Shown here: positions 44,220 to 54,489 of the stretch, piece by piece | Position numbering within the stretch: the first letter of the stretch is position 1 | Layout of the letters: every line of letters starts with the position of its first letter | From: Terriglobus roseus | GTDB lineage: Bacteria > Acidobacteriota > Terriglobia > Terriglobales > Acidobacteriaceae | DNA length: 64,000 nt | Reading direction: 5' to 3' | NCBI RefSeq assembly: GCF_900102185.1 | Contig: NZ_LT629690.1 | Span: 3,410,001 to 3,474,000, forward strand | Made by a program: the position numbers and the translations under genes | The notes under the pieces: model-generated | The model's input: the letters and a program-made list of their open reading frames with translations, nothing else | Told to the model about the DNA's origin: nothing | The model's database searches: none

Positions 44220-44756
44220 ATGCCCAAGAGCCTAGCCGAGCACCTATCCGAAGTCCGTCGAGCGATCCCTGTTGGGGATCGCGACGCACAGGCAAATTCA
44301 ACGGCTCCCATCAACGATCACGTCGACCTCAGCCAATACCGCCCCATCACGCCGCAGGAGAAGGCCCTCCTCACCGCTATGCTCCACAGCAGCGGCCCAG
44401 AAGCCCTCGCGTTCCTGCCGCAACTCGAAGACATGATGGTCAAACACTCGGAATGCACCTGCGGCTGCCCCAGCCTCGAATTCGCCCCTCCACCTGACGA
44501 AACACGCACTGCATACCGCTACTCGAACATCGTCGCGGACATGTATGGCTACGCCAATGACGTCCCACCCGAAACCAACCACGGCATGATGGGCCTCATC
44601 CTCTGGCAAGCTGGAGGAAAACTCACGGGCCTCGAAGCCTACGACCTCGCAGGTCGTCCCGAAGGCAAACCCTACCCTCTGCCCGACCTCGAAACCATCC
44701 ACACCGCGGAACAAACCAGCACCCACGGACCGGGTGCCCCAGGTTCGCGAAGCTAA
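44220..44756 (+). CDS. hypothetical protein whose 3' end lies in a repeat
   Basis: A 178-aa soluble protein with a CTCGC cluster (SECTCGCPSLEF) near residue 82 and a proline-rich tail. No family recognised. AGGATCGCCG precedes the ATG. GC-rich again, unlike the two genes before it. The last residues (GPGAPGSRS) and the TAA stop are encoded by the first hairpin of the repeat cluster at 44738, suggesting the repeat inserted at, and supplied, the C-terminus. Confidence 0.7.
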   Translation: MPKSLAEHLSEVRRAIPVGDRDAQANSTAPINDHVDLSQYRPITPQEKALLTAMLHSSGPEALAFLPQLEDMMVKHSECTCGCPSLEFAPPPDETRTAYRYSNIVADMYGYANDVPPETNHGMMGLILWQAGGKLTGLEAYDLAGRPEGKPYPLPDLETIHTAEQTSTHGPGAPGSRS

Positions 44757-44816
44757 CCTGGGTATCGCGCAAAGCGCGACTTCTTTCGGAAGGGCAGGGC
44801 TTCAGCCCTGCCGTAA
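44738..44816. repeat. cluster of three adjacent palindromes (REP-like), copy 1
   Basis: Three hairpins in a row: CCCAGGTT...AACCTGGG (44738-44762), TCGCGC-AAA-GCGCGA (44765-44779) and GGCAGGGCT-TC-AGCCCTGCC (44793-44812). The 34-bp block 44783-44816 containing the third hairpin recurs exactly at 45623-45656. Dispersed intergenic palindromes of this kind are REP-like elements. Confidence 0.75.
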
Positions 44817-45002
44817 CGAAGCCAAAAGAGGAAAAGGCGCGGCCACAATCCAAGCAGGAGAACACCGCCCACCCCGCGCCCTGCACAGAATCCGGCGGCT
44901 GGTCGCGAAGCTACGACATGGCCCAACGGCGAAGGAGTCCGGAACAATACGAAGTATGAAAATCCCGGCACCTCAGGTACTCTCCTCCTGAGGGAAAACG
45001 CC

Positions 45003-45569
45003 TTGCCCGACGAACAGCCCAGCAAAGGAAGTTTCTTCACCACGCTCCCCGGCGTGCTCACCGGTATCGCTGCCGTGCTCACAGCCCTCACCGGCTTCTG
45101 GGCAATCTTTCATCATGACACTCCGGCAAATCCGCCCAAGGCCGCCATTATCGATGGCCCCCCCTCCGGCGCAGCCACCAGCCCCTCGTCCGGCACAACG
45201 CCGCAAAGCACCGCAGCGCAAACCTCAGCGGCCGTCAACGCAGGATCAGCCACTCCCATATCAGCGGTGAGTCTTACCTCGCGCAAGCAACTGACCACCC
45301 GTCTGGAAGGCAAGACCTTCCACCACAACATGACGGGAACGATGCTCAACCTCGATAGCGGCCAGACCATCGACTTTGAGAAGCTGCGCCAGATCGACTT
45401 CGGCAACGTCAACGGCGACGCGCACCTCGTTGCCGTAACCATCACCCTGAACGATGGCCGAACCGTCCCCGGAGACCTGCCCACCAACTACGCCTTCGCA
45501 GGCGACAGCGACCTCGGCCCCTTCACTATCTTCGTGCAGGACGTCCGCCAGATCGTCTTCACCCACTAA
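45003..45569 (+). CDS. hypothetical membrane-anchored protein, TTG start
   Basis: A 188-aa protein starting at TTG with GAGGGA upstream. One membrane helix (about 16-36) is followed by a Pro/Ser/Thr/Ala-rich linker (about 40-85) and a globular C-terminal domain (about 90-188, LTTRLEGKTFHHNMTG ... FTIFVQDVRQIVFTH) with alternating strands. Likely anchored in the inner membrane with a periplasmic domain. No family recognised. It sits between two copies of the palindromic repeat. Confidence 0.7.
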   Translation: MPDEQPSKGSFFTTLPGVLTGIAAVLTALTGFWAIFHHDTPANPPKAAIIDGPPSGAATSPSSGTTPQSTAAQTSAAVNAGSATPISAVSLTSRKQLTTRLEGKTFHHNMTGTMLNLDSGQTIDFEKLRQIDFGNVNGDAHLVAVTITLNDGRTVPGDLPTNYAFAGDSDLGPFTIFVQDVRQIVFTH

Positions 45570-45622
45570 CCCCGAACTCCCCAAAAGAACACGCCGAAGG
45601 CGTCGAGAACAGCACGAAGTGC

Positions 45623-45656
45623 CTTTCGGAAGGGCAGGGCTTCAGCCCTGCCGTAA
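45623..45656. repeat. REP-like palindrome, copy 2
   Basis: 34 bp identical to 44783-44816, containing the hairpin GGCAGGGCT-TC-AGCCCTGCC (45633-45652). It lies 53 bp after the stop of the gene at 45003 and could act as a weak terminator or mRNA stabiliser there. Confidence 0.8.
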
Positions 45657-45826
45657 AGGTTCGGATGAAAAGGGGCTTTAACCCTGAGGGAATGCTGTCA
45701 AGCCCCTATACAACCTAACCCTAACAAACCAAAGGAAATAGAGTTGGCATGTTATTTCCATGCAGCCGCTAAACTAGATACAGGGCATAACTTCGCCAAG
45801 TCGTATTTAAGTTAACTCCTTTAGAA

Positions 45827-45906
45827 AGACGATTTTGCCTCTAACCCCAATGGGCAGACGATTTTAGCGCCACCCTATAAGTTAAACCCAATGAAAAGAC
45901 GATTTT
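45827..45906. repeat. three direct repeats of AGACGATTTT
   Basis: Copies start at 45827, 45856 and 45897 (29 and 41 bp apart). The last two extend to AGACGATTTTAGCG and are preceded by related AACCCCAATG / AACCCAATG; the first and third are preceded by AAGTTAA. They form a degenerate repeat of about 30-40 bp on the + strand (or AAAATCGTCT on the - strand). Confidence 0.7.
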
Positions 45907-46069
45907 AGCGAAACAGGGGGGAGGGGGTACCCCTCCGGATATAGCCTGTATAACTATGCATAACTCCGCATACTTATACATAAATGACGCATTATGTTGT
46001 ATTTGCCAGATATTAACTCGACTTTTGTCACTTACTCGGTCAGACTTGAGTTAGTAACAAAGGTGTTTT

Positions 46070-46381
46070 ATGTTCCACAAACATGCAGCAAATACATTCC
46101 TCCAGAACAAAGGTCCTCGTCTCGTCACGGCGGAAGACAGCACGCGTTCCACGCAGTCTTCCCGAACTGAGCTCGTAACCATCGCCTCGCGCCGCTGCTC
46201 GTCCTTCTTTGCAGAGGCTGCGGTGCTGGTCCTCGTTTTCGGCATCCTGGACTTCTTCTTCCAGCGCGGCCACATCTCTCTGCTATGGGCAGCAGGCGCC
46301 ATCAGCCTCTCGGTCGCCCTCCTCGCAGCCAGCGTTGCCACGGACTTTACGGCCCGCCGCTGGCTCGGAGCTCATCCCTAG
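46070..46381 (+). CDS. small hypothetical membrane protein
   Basis: A 103-aa protein with a charged, soluble first half (about 1-45) and two hydrophobic helices (about 46-65 and 70-90), ending RRWLGAHP. No family recognised. AAAGGTGTTTT ahead of the ATG is a reasonable ribosome site. The upstream 400 bp is repeat-rich and gene-free; the gene ends 46 bp from the convergent phospholipase-like gene. Confidence 0.65.
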   Translation: MFHKHAANTFLQNKGPRLVTAEDSTRSTQSSRTELVTIASRRCSSFFAEAAVLVLVFGILDFFFQRGHISLLWAAGAISLSVALLAASVATDFTARRWLGAHP

Positions 46382-46427
46382 CGTCTCCACCGACGATCAC
46401 GAATAGTGGCAATCCGCCACGACCAAC

Positions 46428-48032
46428 TCAGTAGCTTCCGCCTTCAGGTGCAGGAGCCTCATCGTCGTCCCCTTCCCCGAAGGTCGGATAAGGCGTCGGC
46501 TCGCTGCTGGTAGTCATTGCGCCCAGCGTCACTAGGTCGGCCTGCAACTGCTTCCACTGGTCCGGATGCTTCCGGGTATCGAACGGCAGCCCCATGTTGG
46601 AGTAGTAGGCCAATATGTCCCGCTTGATGCCCGGCGGAATCGCCAGCCCCGGCTGCGCCGCCAGCGTGTGCGCCAGCTTGCAGAAGGTCTGGTCCGTGAG
46701 CGGATACCCGGAAGGCCGCACCACCACACCCGTATCGAGATCCCGGTTAGCCAATGGGTGTCGCGGATCCGGCGGCGTCCGAGTCCCCCGCCGCTCCGCC
46801 GCTAACGACGTCCCCCCAGCCAACGACCCCACGGGCAAACCAGCCCCCGAACCCGACGCAGCCGTCGCTGCACCTGCTCCGCCCGTCGCCACTGCTCCGG
46901 TCGCCCCTCCTGGAGTCGCCCCAGGAGCCGTAGCATCCGCCACCGCCGGGGCAATCTGCTGGGTAAGCTCAGCATCCAGCCTGCCAGTGGGATTAGGCAG
47001 AGGAGGCGCCGCGGCACCCACCGTAGCCGGAGGAGGTGTGAACCGCCGCAGCACGGCATTCAGCCTATCCGTGGATACCAGCACGGAGTGGATATACTCC
47101 GCCTCCGTATTGGAGGTAGGCCCCTTGACAGCCACCAGGCTGATCGGGCCCACCTTCGGCAACACCCATAGCACCCCCGCCAGGGTATACGTACCAATCC
47201 CAGGCTTCTGCCGATACTCATCCCAATGGTTCTGCGCAGCGATCGTTGCAATCTTTTCGTCGAGCCGCTGCACATCATCGCTGGGTGTTTCCTGTGGCAA
47301 TTTGCCACGATGTAACAAGGTCACCGCATATGCAATGCGAGGGATGAAACTACGCACTGAGAACCGATAACCATCCACATTGATGCGGTGCGAACGCTTC
47401 ACCGTAAAGTCGGCGCGAATGCCGTAAGTCTGGTAGTAAGCCAGCGACAACTGCCGCGTAGATACCTCCAGCCCCACATGCCGCAGATAGTGCTGCGGAG
47501 CAAGCCGACGGTGCGCCACCTCATTGATGTCGAACGCAAACTCCACCCGAACATGCTGGTGCTCCCCCTGCGCGTAGTTCACACTGCTGCCGTACTTCCG
47601 CTCCAGCTTGTGGAACTCCACGGGAACAGCACGGTTGGTTGCGGTGGCGTGTCCCACATTGTCACCGATGTAGTGCGACAGCGCCCCAATAGCGAAGGCC
47701 AGTTCGTTCGCGTTCTGCGCGTTGCGGAACAGGTTTACAACGAAGTCGCCACTGCGCACGTAATGCGTAAGGTTGCTAAAGAAGGCATCACCGAAGGGAT
47801 AGTAGCCGATGTCCTGAATGACACACCCGCCATAGGCATAAGCACGCGCCTGCTCGAGTTGCTCAGGTGTTAACGATGGATAGCGGCTGCGCAGGAGCGG
47901 GACGATGGAAGCATCCCAAGTAAGGTCGATGAGTTGCTCGTGCGTCATGACGGAGTAGCCACGCGCAGGCTGACCACCACCCACACCAAACAGACAGACC
48001 ATCCAGAGAACACATCGGCGCAGAGACTTCAT
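46428..48032 (-). CDS. secreted zinc-dependent phospholipase C-like protein
   Basis: A 534-aa exported protein. Signal peptide about 1-26, cleaving before YSVMTHEQLID. The N-terminal half (about 27-240) matches the zinc-dependent phospholipase C/S1-P1 nuclease-type helical fold, with putative metal ligands in VMTHEQLID, THYVRSGDF, GALSHYIGDNVGH and FHKLERKYG. The second half has a Pro/Ala/Gly low-complexity linker (about 340-420) and a short C-terminal domain. Eight more residues are possible from ATG 48056. Substrate and true enzymatic activity are unproven. Confidence 0.8.
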   Translation of the reverse strand: MKSLRRCVLWMVCLFGVGGGQPARGYSVMTHEQLIDLTWDASIVPLLRSRYPSLTPEQLEQARAYAYGGCVIQDIGYYPFGDAFFSNLTHYVRSGDFVVNLFRNAQNANELAFAIGALSHYIGDNVGHATATNRAVPVEFHKLERKYGSSVNYAQGEHQHVRVEFAFDINEVAHRRLAPQHYLRHVGLEVSTRQLSLAYYQTYGIRADFTVKRSHRINVDGYRFSVRSFIPRIAYAVTLLHRGKLPQETPSDDVQRLDEKIATIAAQNHWDEYRQKPGIGTYTLAGVLWVLPKVGPISLVAVKGPTSNTEAEYIHSVLVSTDRLNAVLRRFTPPPATVGAAAPPLPNPTGRLDAELTQQIAPAVADATAPGATPGGATGAVATGGAGAATAASGSGAGLPVGSLAGGTSLAAERRGTRTPPDPRHPLANRDLDTGVVVRPSGYPLTDQTFCKLAHTLAAQPGLAIPPGIKRDILAYYSNMGLPFDTRKHPDQWKQLQADLVTLGAMTTSSEPTPYPTFGEGDDDEAPAPEGGSY

Positions 48033-48143
48033 TGGGCTAGGGGCCATGGAAGCCATAAGAGTACGCCACTGCCTCGATAGTTGCCAGAATTCTTATGGAG
48101 TACGTACCGTGCTGTCGGGAGAGATGAATTCCATCCAAAAATG

Positions 48144-48169
48144 AAAGCCCCTTCGTATGAAGGGGCTTT
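48144..48169 (-). terminator. intrinsic terminator of the BON gene
   Basis: Perfect 11-bp stem (AAAGCCCCTTC / GAAGGGGCTTT) with a 4-base loop, 20 bp beyond the BON-gene stop. On the reverse strand it is followed by CATTTTTGG. Confidence 0.85.
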
Positions 48170-48188
48170 TGCTTAGCGATGCTCAGGA

Positions 48189-48848
48189 TTACTTTTCCTT
48201 GGGCACTTCGCCTGGCCACATGAGGTCGTTGTCCACCGAGAAAGTACCAGGAGTCGAGTTGGCCTGCATGGCTGCGATGTTTGCGTCGGACTCATTGTTG
48301 ACCACGCCGGTAAGGATGACGTGACCGTTGTTCACAATGATGTGAATGGCGTGATAGCCCATTGGAGGATCCTGCGTGATACCACCGGCGGCACGTGCCA
48401 CGGAGGGGCCCATTCCGAAACCAACCGGGCTACCGGTGTATTTACGCAACACAGCATTGCTATAGATGCGCGTATACACTCCCACCCGAATCCGATCGTC
48501 AAAGGGCGAGTTGGGAAGAACCTTGATTTGATTGATGACGCTGGCCACACCGTCAATCTTCTTCACGGCACGTTCGGCGTCGCTCTTCAGAGTGGGGCGC
48601 GAAGCGTATCCGCGAAGCACAATGCTTTTCCCTTGAATGCTGAAGCTGAGCGAATCGAAAACACCGTAATTGGTCAGACTAAGCAGCTCATGCCGCACCT
48701 GCTGAACGATGCGCTGCGCGTCTTCCTGTGACCATGTTTTCTGGTTGTATTCCATTTGCTGTTGCGGTGCGGCAGCCTGTTGCTGTGCCACAACACTCTG
48801 TCCCGCGCACAGCGCTGCCGTCATAGTCCAAAGCAGAATCTTCTTCAT
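48189..48848 (-). CDS. periplasmic BON-domain protein
   Basis: A 219-aa protein with signal peptide MKKILLWTMTAALCAGQSVVA and two BON domains: about 45-115 (VRHELLSLTNYGVFDSLSFS ... GVASVINQIKVLP) and about 125-205 (YSNAVLRKYT ... IHIIVNNGHVILTGVV). BON modules bind membranes and occur in stress proteins such as OsmY. A Gln-rich linker follows the signal peptide. GGAGG lies ten bases ahead of ATG 48848, which excludes the longer open frame. Confidence 0.9.
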   Translation of the reverse strand: MKKILLWTMTAALCAGQSVVAQQQAAAPQQQMEYNQKTWSQEDAQRIVQQVRHELLSLTNYGVFDSLSFSIQGKSIVLRGYASRPTLKSDAERAVKKIDGVASVINQIKVLPNSPFDDRIRVGVYTRIYSNAVLRKYTGSPVGFGMGPSVARAAGGITQDPPMGYHAIHIIVNNGHVILTGVVNNESDANIAAMQANSTPGTFSVDNDLMWPGEVPKEK

Positions 48849-49004
48849 TGCTGACGTTCCTCCGTACTCACGTACCGGTATGGATCTGAAGGATGCTTCC
48901 ACATAGTTAAGACGCTGAAGCCAGGGTGGTTTGCTGTTCGGAGAAGGAACAAAATTTCGCTAACGTACGAGAGGCGCGGGACAGAAGCGATCACCTAATC
49001 CAAA

Positions 49005-49994
49005 TCAGGCGGCGGAAGGCCGTGCGTAACGCTTTGGAGAGCAGCCCATGACGCGCCGAAATGCCTTGCCGAACGCGCTTGGTGAGTCATAACCCAGCGA
49101 ATGCGCGATGGCCGATAGGCCCTCAGCAGAATTTCTAAGGCGGTCAGCCGCTAACAACATCCGCCACCGAGTCAGATATTCCATGGGTGTAGCGCCTACG
49201 ATTTCGCGGAAGCGATGAGCAAAGACAGAGCGAGACATACCTACGCGTTGCGCCAGCGAGTGCAACGTCCAGGGATGACCTGGATCGTTATGCATGCAGG
49301 CGATGGCGGCGCTCATGTGCCGGTCAGACAATGCGGAAAGCCATCCGGGAGCGACCTTGGCCGTATCCGCCAGATGCAGGCGCAGAGTCTGAATCAACAT
49401 GGTGTAGGCCAGTTGCTCGGCAATCAAAGAAGTACCCGGCTGCGGGTTGCGCAACTCCTCGCGCATGCGTTCCAACGACCACCGCAGCGCAGCCTTATCC
49501 TGCTCACTGCGGATGTGCACAACCGGCGGCAGCGAGTGCAAAAGCATCTCAGCATGGCTACCAGTAAAGGCGAAGAAGCCACCTGCCATGTATCGTGCGC
49601 CATCGTTTAGGTGCGGCGTCTCGGCGCTTTTCTTCAGGCTTTCCAACGCCACGGTGTACGGAACGGGTTTTAGCGCGAGATCGCTTGTGAGCTGAAACGG
49701 GAGACCGCGCGGCAGGATGAAGCAATCGCCCACATTCATCTCAATGGGATGGGCAATGCCGTCCAACGTTAGCCAAAACTTGCCCGCCAGAACCGCGTAA
49801 CACTTGATGCCCTGATGTTTCGGGAAAGAGATAGCGAGGTCGTCCGGGATAGCGAAGCCACCACAAGCAAGACTTCGTGGCTTGAGGAGCGAGAGAACTT
49901 CCGAAAGAGGATCGACCGCCTGACTGTGGCCGAAGACCGCAGCAGTTACGGGTTGCGTATCGGAGTCCTCGGTCTGGACGATCGGACTAATCAT
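49005..49994 (-). CDS. AraC-family transcriptional regulator with cupin sensor
   Basis: A 329-aa activator-type regulator. The N-terminal cupin domain (about 35-180: FPKHQGIKCYAVLAGKFWL ... VGDCFILPRG) resembles the AraC cupin_6 group. Two helix-turn-helix units follow at the C-terminus (WTLHSLAQRVGMSRSVFAHRF and EGLSAIAHSLGYDSPSAFGKAFRRVMG), with the PKRYA ending. Divergent from an SDR gene 97 bp away, which such regulators very often control. No strong ribosome site is evident at the ATG. Confidence 0.92.
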   Translation of the reverse strand: MISPIVQTEDSDTQPVTAAVFGHSQAVDPLSEVLSLLKPRSLACGGFAIPDDLAISFPKHQGIKCYAVLAGKFWLTLDGIAHPIEMNVGDCFILPRGLPFQLTSDLALKPVPYTVALESLKKSAETPHLNDGARYMAGGFFAFTGSHAEMLLHSLPPVVHIRSEQDKAALRWSLERMREELRNPQPGTSLIAEQLAYTMLIQTLRLHLADTAKVAPGWLSALSDRHMSAAIACMHNDPGHPWTLHSLAQRVGMSRSVFAHRFREIVGATPMEYLTRWRMLLAADRLRNSAEGLSAIAHSLGYDSPSAFGKAFRRVMGCSPKRYARPSAA

Positions 49995-50010
49995 GCGGAC
50001 TATCAGTATA

Positions 50011-50030
50011 GATCGTCCTGCATAACGATC
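50011..50030. promoter_or_regulatory. GATCGT-N8-ACGATC palindrome between araC-type and SDR genes
   Basis: An inverted repeat in the middle of the 97-bp divergent promoter region, 17 bp from the AraC-type ATG and 61 bp from the SDR ATG. AraC proteins usually bind direct repeats, so the palindrome may serve another regulator or be incidental. Confidence 0.3.
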
Positions 50031-50091
50031 CCATCTACTGATCGACGGCTGACGAAGACACCTTCGCAGCGTTCAAACGAGGAGATTGATC

Positions 50092-50982
50092 ATGCGCATT
50101 TTTGTTACGGGAGCAACGGGATTCATTGGTTCCGCGCTTGTGCACGACCTGATTCAGGCAGGCCACCAAGTCGTAGGACTGACACGATCGGAAACCGGTG
50201 CCGAAGCTCTGAAAGCTGCTGGCGCCCAACCGCTTCATGGCAACATTGAAGACCTGGATAGCCTGCGCAAAGGAGCCGCTGACTCTGACGGCGTAATCCA
50301 TCTTGCCTTTAACCATGACTTTTCGCGGTTTCAACAAAACTGCGATGATGACCGCCGGGTGATTGAAGCCATTGGCGAAGTGCTCGCTGGATCGGATCGC
50401 CCTTTTGTCGTCACCTCAGGAACGGCCATTGCCGCGAATGTAGACGGTAAGCCTTCTACCGAAGAGAGTCCATTGGCTTCGTGGAATCCGCGCGGTGCTT
50501 CCGAAGCTGCCGTCAGAGCGTTAACAGAACGTGGTTTGAACACATCTGTGGTGCGCCTGCCTCAGGTGCATGACACGCGCAGGCAGGGGCTGGTGCCGTA
50601 TCTGCTGGCAGTCGCGCGGGAAAAGGGCGTGTCCGCTTACATTGGCGAAGGCAAAAACCGTTGGCCAGCAGCACACGTCACCTCCGTAGCAGAACTTTAT
50701 CGACTAGCTTTTGAAAAAGCAGAGCCGGGTGCGATCTATCACGCGGTGGGTGAGGAAGGCATATCGATGAAGGAGATTGCAGAGGCGCATGCGCGCGGCT
50801 TGAAGATTCCTGCAGTCAGCATCCCACTAGAACAGGCACAGGAACACTTTGGCTGGCTGGCCCACTTCGCACCTCACGACATGCCTTCCTCCAGCGCTCT
50901 GACTCAGAAGAAACTGAACTGGAAACCAAGCGGACCCAGTCTGATTGCGGATCTGGACGCCATGGACTATTCGCAGGCCTAA
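50092..50982 (+). CDS. NAD(P)-dependent atypical SDR oxidoreductase
   Basis: A 296-aa soluble enzyme of the extended/atypical short-chain dehydrogenase group. It opens with the Rossmann dinucleotide motif FVTGATGFIGSALVHDL, followed by GVIHLAFNHDF and FVVTSGTAIA. The usual YxxxK is not obvious at the expected place, as in atypical SDRs. The C-terminal half has SAYIGEGKNRWPAAHV and AIYHAVGEEGISMKEIAEA, typical of the NAD-epimerase-like family acting on unknown small molecules. GAGGAG precedes ATG 50092. Divergent from the AraC-type gene. Confidence 0.9.
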   Translation: MRIFVTGATGFIGSALVHDLIQAGHQVVGLTRSETGAEALKAAGAQPLHGNIEDLDSLRKGAADSDGVIHLAFNHDFSRFQQNCDDDRRVIEAIGEVLAGSDRPFVVTSGTAIAANVDGKPSTEESPLASWNPRGASEAAVRALTERGLNTSVVRLPQVHDTRRQGLVPYLLAVAREKGVSAYIGEGKNRWPAAHVTSVAELYRLAFEKAEPGAIYHAVGEEGISMKEIAEAHARGLKIPAVSIPLEQAQEHFGWLAHFAPHDMPSSSALTQKKLNWKPSGPSLIADLDAMDYSQA

Positions 50983-50995
50983 ATTCAGAGCCAAC

Positions 50996-51034
50996 ATGCG
51001 CACCGGTTTCCTTCTGCGGGACGCCGGTGCGCAT
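50996..51034 (+). terminator. intrinsic terminator of the SDR gene
   Basis: An 11-bp stem (ATGCGCACCGG / CCGGTGCGCAT) with a 17-base loop, 13 bp past the stop and followed by TGCTTTTT. Confidence 0.8.
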
Positions 51035-51133
51035 TGCTTTTTCGGCGGAATCTGGCGGGAACCACGGGGATTTGCGATACGTATGAGTTGAGTAACGCCA
51101 TTGGCAGCGTGGTAGTTTGTGTTTATTGCAATC

Positions 51134-51765
51134 GTGAAGAACTCCCCCATTTTCGTTTTATTACTCAGCACTGCGTTGTGCTCTGCGCAGCAAAAACCTA
51201 GCGTGGTGCAGCCAGGTGCTCCTGGGCAACCGTCGAAGCAGTTGCCTGCCGACACACATGGCACGCTGCCTGCGCCGTCGAAAGACGATATCGACTTCAT
51301 GCAGGGCATGATCATGCATCACGGACAAGCAGTAGAGATGACAGAGCTGATTCCGTCGCACACTACGAATCCGAAGATCCAACTTCTGGGTGCGAAGATT
51401 CGTTCCTCGCAGACAGATGAAATGAATTTCATGAAGCGCTGGCTGATCGCGCGTGGACAACCAACGAGCATGGCAATGCCCGGTATGCCGGAGATGGACA
51501 TGAATGGCCAACCCATGAAGTCCATGCCCGGTATGCTGACACCGCAACAGATGGATGCACTGAAACAAGCGCACGGAGCTGAGTTTGATCACCTGTTTCT
51601 GACCGGGATGATTCAGCACCACAACGGTGCGCTGGTGATGGTAAAAGACCTGTTTGCCTCTCCCGGAGCAGGGCAGGACGCCGATCTATTTAACTTCGCT
51701 ACGGATGCGGACAACACGCAACGGGCGGAGATTCGCATTATGCAGGACATGTTGAAGGAGACCCG

Positions 51766-51769
<4 letters not shown>
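51134..51769 (+). CDS. DUF305 secreted protein
   Basis: A 211-aa exported protein (KNSPIFVLLLSTALCSAQQ) with the DUF305 four-helix pattern and its paired His motifs DFMQGMIMHHGQAVEM and FLTGMIQHHNGALVM. A Met/Pro-rich insertion (MAMPGMPEMDMNGQPM) separates the two halves. His/Met-rich DUF305 proteins (ferritin-like CopM group) have been linked to copper binding. The start is uncertain: GTG 51134 gives the shortest normal signal peptide, GTG 51119 adds five residues; neither has a good ribosome site. The stop overlaps the next ATG (ATGA), so the two genes are coupled. Confidence 0.88.
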
Positions 51770-53769
<2,000 letters not shown>

Positions 53770-53787
53770 CTCATTGCTCTGCAACAG

Positions 53788-53813
53788 ACGGCCTCTGCTT
53801 CGGTAGAGGCCGT
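53788..53813 (+). terminator. intrinsic terminator after the LVIVD gene
   Basis: A 9-bp stem (ACGGCCTCT / AGAGGCCGT) with an 8-base loop followed by TTCTTTTT. Confidence 0.88.
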
Positions 53814-53842
53814 TTCTTTTTGCTTGCAACATTTCTCAAGAT

Positions 53843-53859
53843 TACTTTACATTGCAAAG
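53843..53859. promoter_or_regulatory. candidate operator, copy 1 (CTTT-N7-AAAG palindrome)
   Basis: TACTTTACATTGCAAAG, an inverted repeat centred at 53852, 13 bp ahead of the membrane-protein ATG. It matches 54872-54888 at 16 of 17 positions. It lies just upstream of an operon that encodes a winged-helix regulator, suggesting autoregulation. Confidence 0.5.
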
Positions 53860-53871
53860 CAGAGGGCAGCC

Positions 53872-54489
53872 ATGACGGATCTTCGGCGGGCGCTGGGCGA
53901 TATTCACGCGATACGAAAGCAGGTGGCAGACCGCACCGAGTTTCGTGGCTACGGCCCTGTTGCTGTTACCTGCACGGGGTTGTTCGCGGTGATCGCAGCA
54001 ATTGCGCAGCCGTATCTGGTACCCGATCCATCGCACATGCCAGTGCGTTATCTCGCAGTATGGTTTGCGGCTGCAACGCTATCACTGGTGTTGTCTGCAA
54101 TTACGGTATATACACGCAGCCGAAGGATGCACTCAGGACTGTCTGACGAAATGATTCGCATGGCCGCGCAACAGTTTGTTCCTTCGGTAGGCGCGGGATT
54201 ATTGGTAACCCTGGTATTGGTGTTCGCAGTGCCTCAGGGTGTTTGGATGTTGCCCGGATTGTGGCAAGTGATCTTCAGCCTCGGAGTCTTTGCCTCCTGC
54301 CGTTCGCTGCCAAAGACAATGTTTGCGCCTGCATGCCTTTACCTGGGAACAGGTGTCGCCGCGATGGCCTTGGGCGATGCGCGCGCGCTATCGCCTTGGG
54401 TGATGGGTGTTCCCTTCGCGCTGGGACAGATGTTGATTGCAACGGTACTTCGCTTTGATGGTGCTGTAGAGGAGGATGTCGATGCCTGA
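53872..54489 (+). CDS. hypothetical multi-pass membrane protein
   Basis: A 205-aa inner-membrane protein. A charged N-terminal segment (MTDLRRALGDIHAIRKQVADRTEFRG region) precedes about five or six membrane helices (about 27-47, 60-80, 105-125, 130-150 and 160-190) and a short acidic tail. Proteins like this commonly precede small winged-helix regulators in Acidobacteria, but no name is established. GAGGG precedes ATG 53872. Its stop overlaps the regulator start, so the two are translated together. Confidence 0.82.
   Translation: MTDLRRALGDIHAIRKQVADRTEFRGYGPVAVTCTGLFAVIAAIAQPYLVPDPSHMPVRYLAVWFAAATLSLVLSAITVYTRSRRMHSGLSDEMIRMAAQQFVPSVGAGLLVTLVLVFAVPQGVWMLPGLWQVIFSLGVFASCRSLPKTMFAPACLYLGTGVAAMALGDARALSPWVMGVPFALGQMLIATVLRFDGAVEEDVDA

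Larger units (their letters stand above)
45570..46069. other. 500-bp gene-free accessory segment
   Basis: No ORF with a credible start was found. From left to right it holds the second copy of the palindromic repeat (45623-45656), an AGGGGCTT/AAGCCCCT inverted repeat near 45670-45710, three direct repeats of AGACGATTTT (45827-45906), a G-run palindrome GGAGGGG-GTA-CCCCTCC (45920-45936) and an AT-rich stretch ahead of the next gene. It looks like a mosaic of dispersed intergenic repeats. Confidence 0.6.

Noticed and set aside
45827-45906. CRISPR array
   Set aside because: Three short 10-14-bp direct repeats with unequal spacing and no cas genes; not a CRISPR.
44220-46381. Toxin-antitoxin or defence island
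   Set aside because: The small genes are hypothetical and membrane-associated, with no nuclease, antitoxin or restriction motifs visible.
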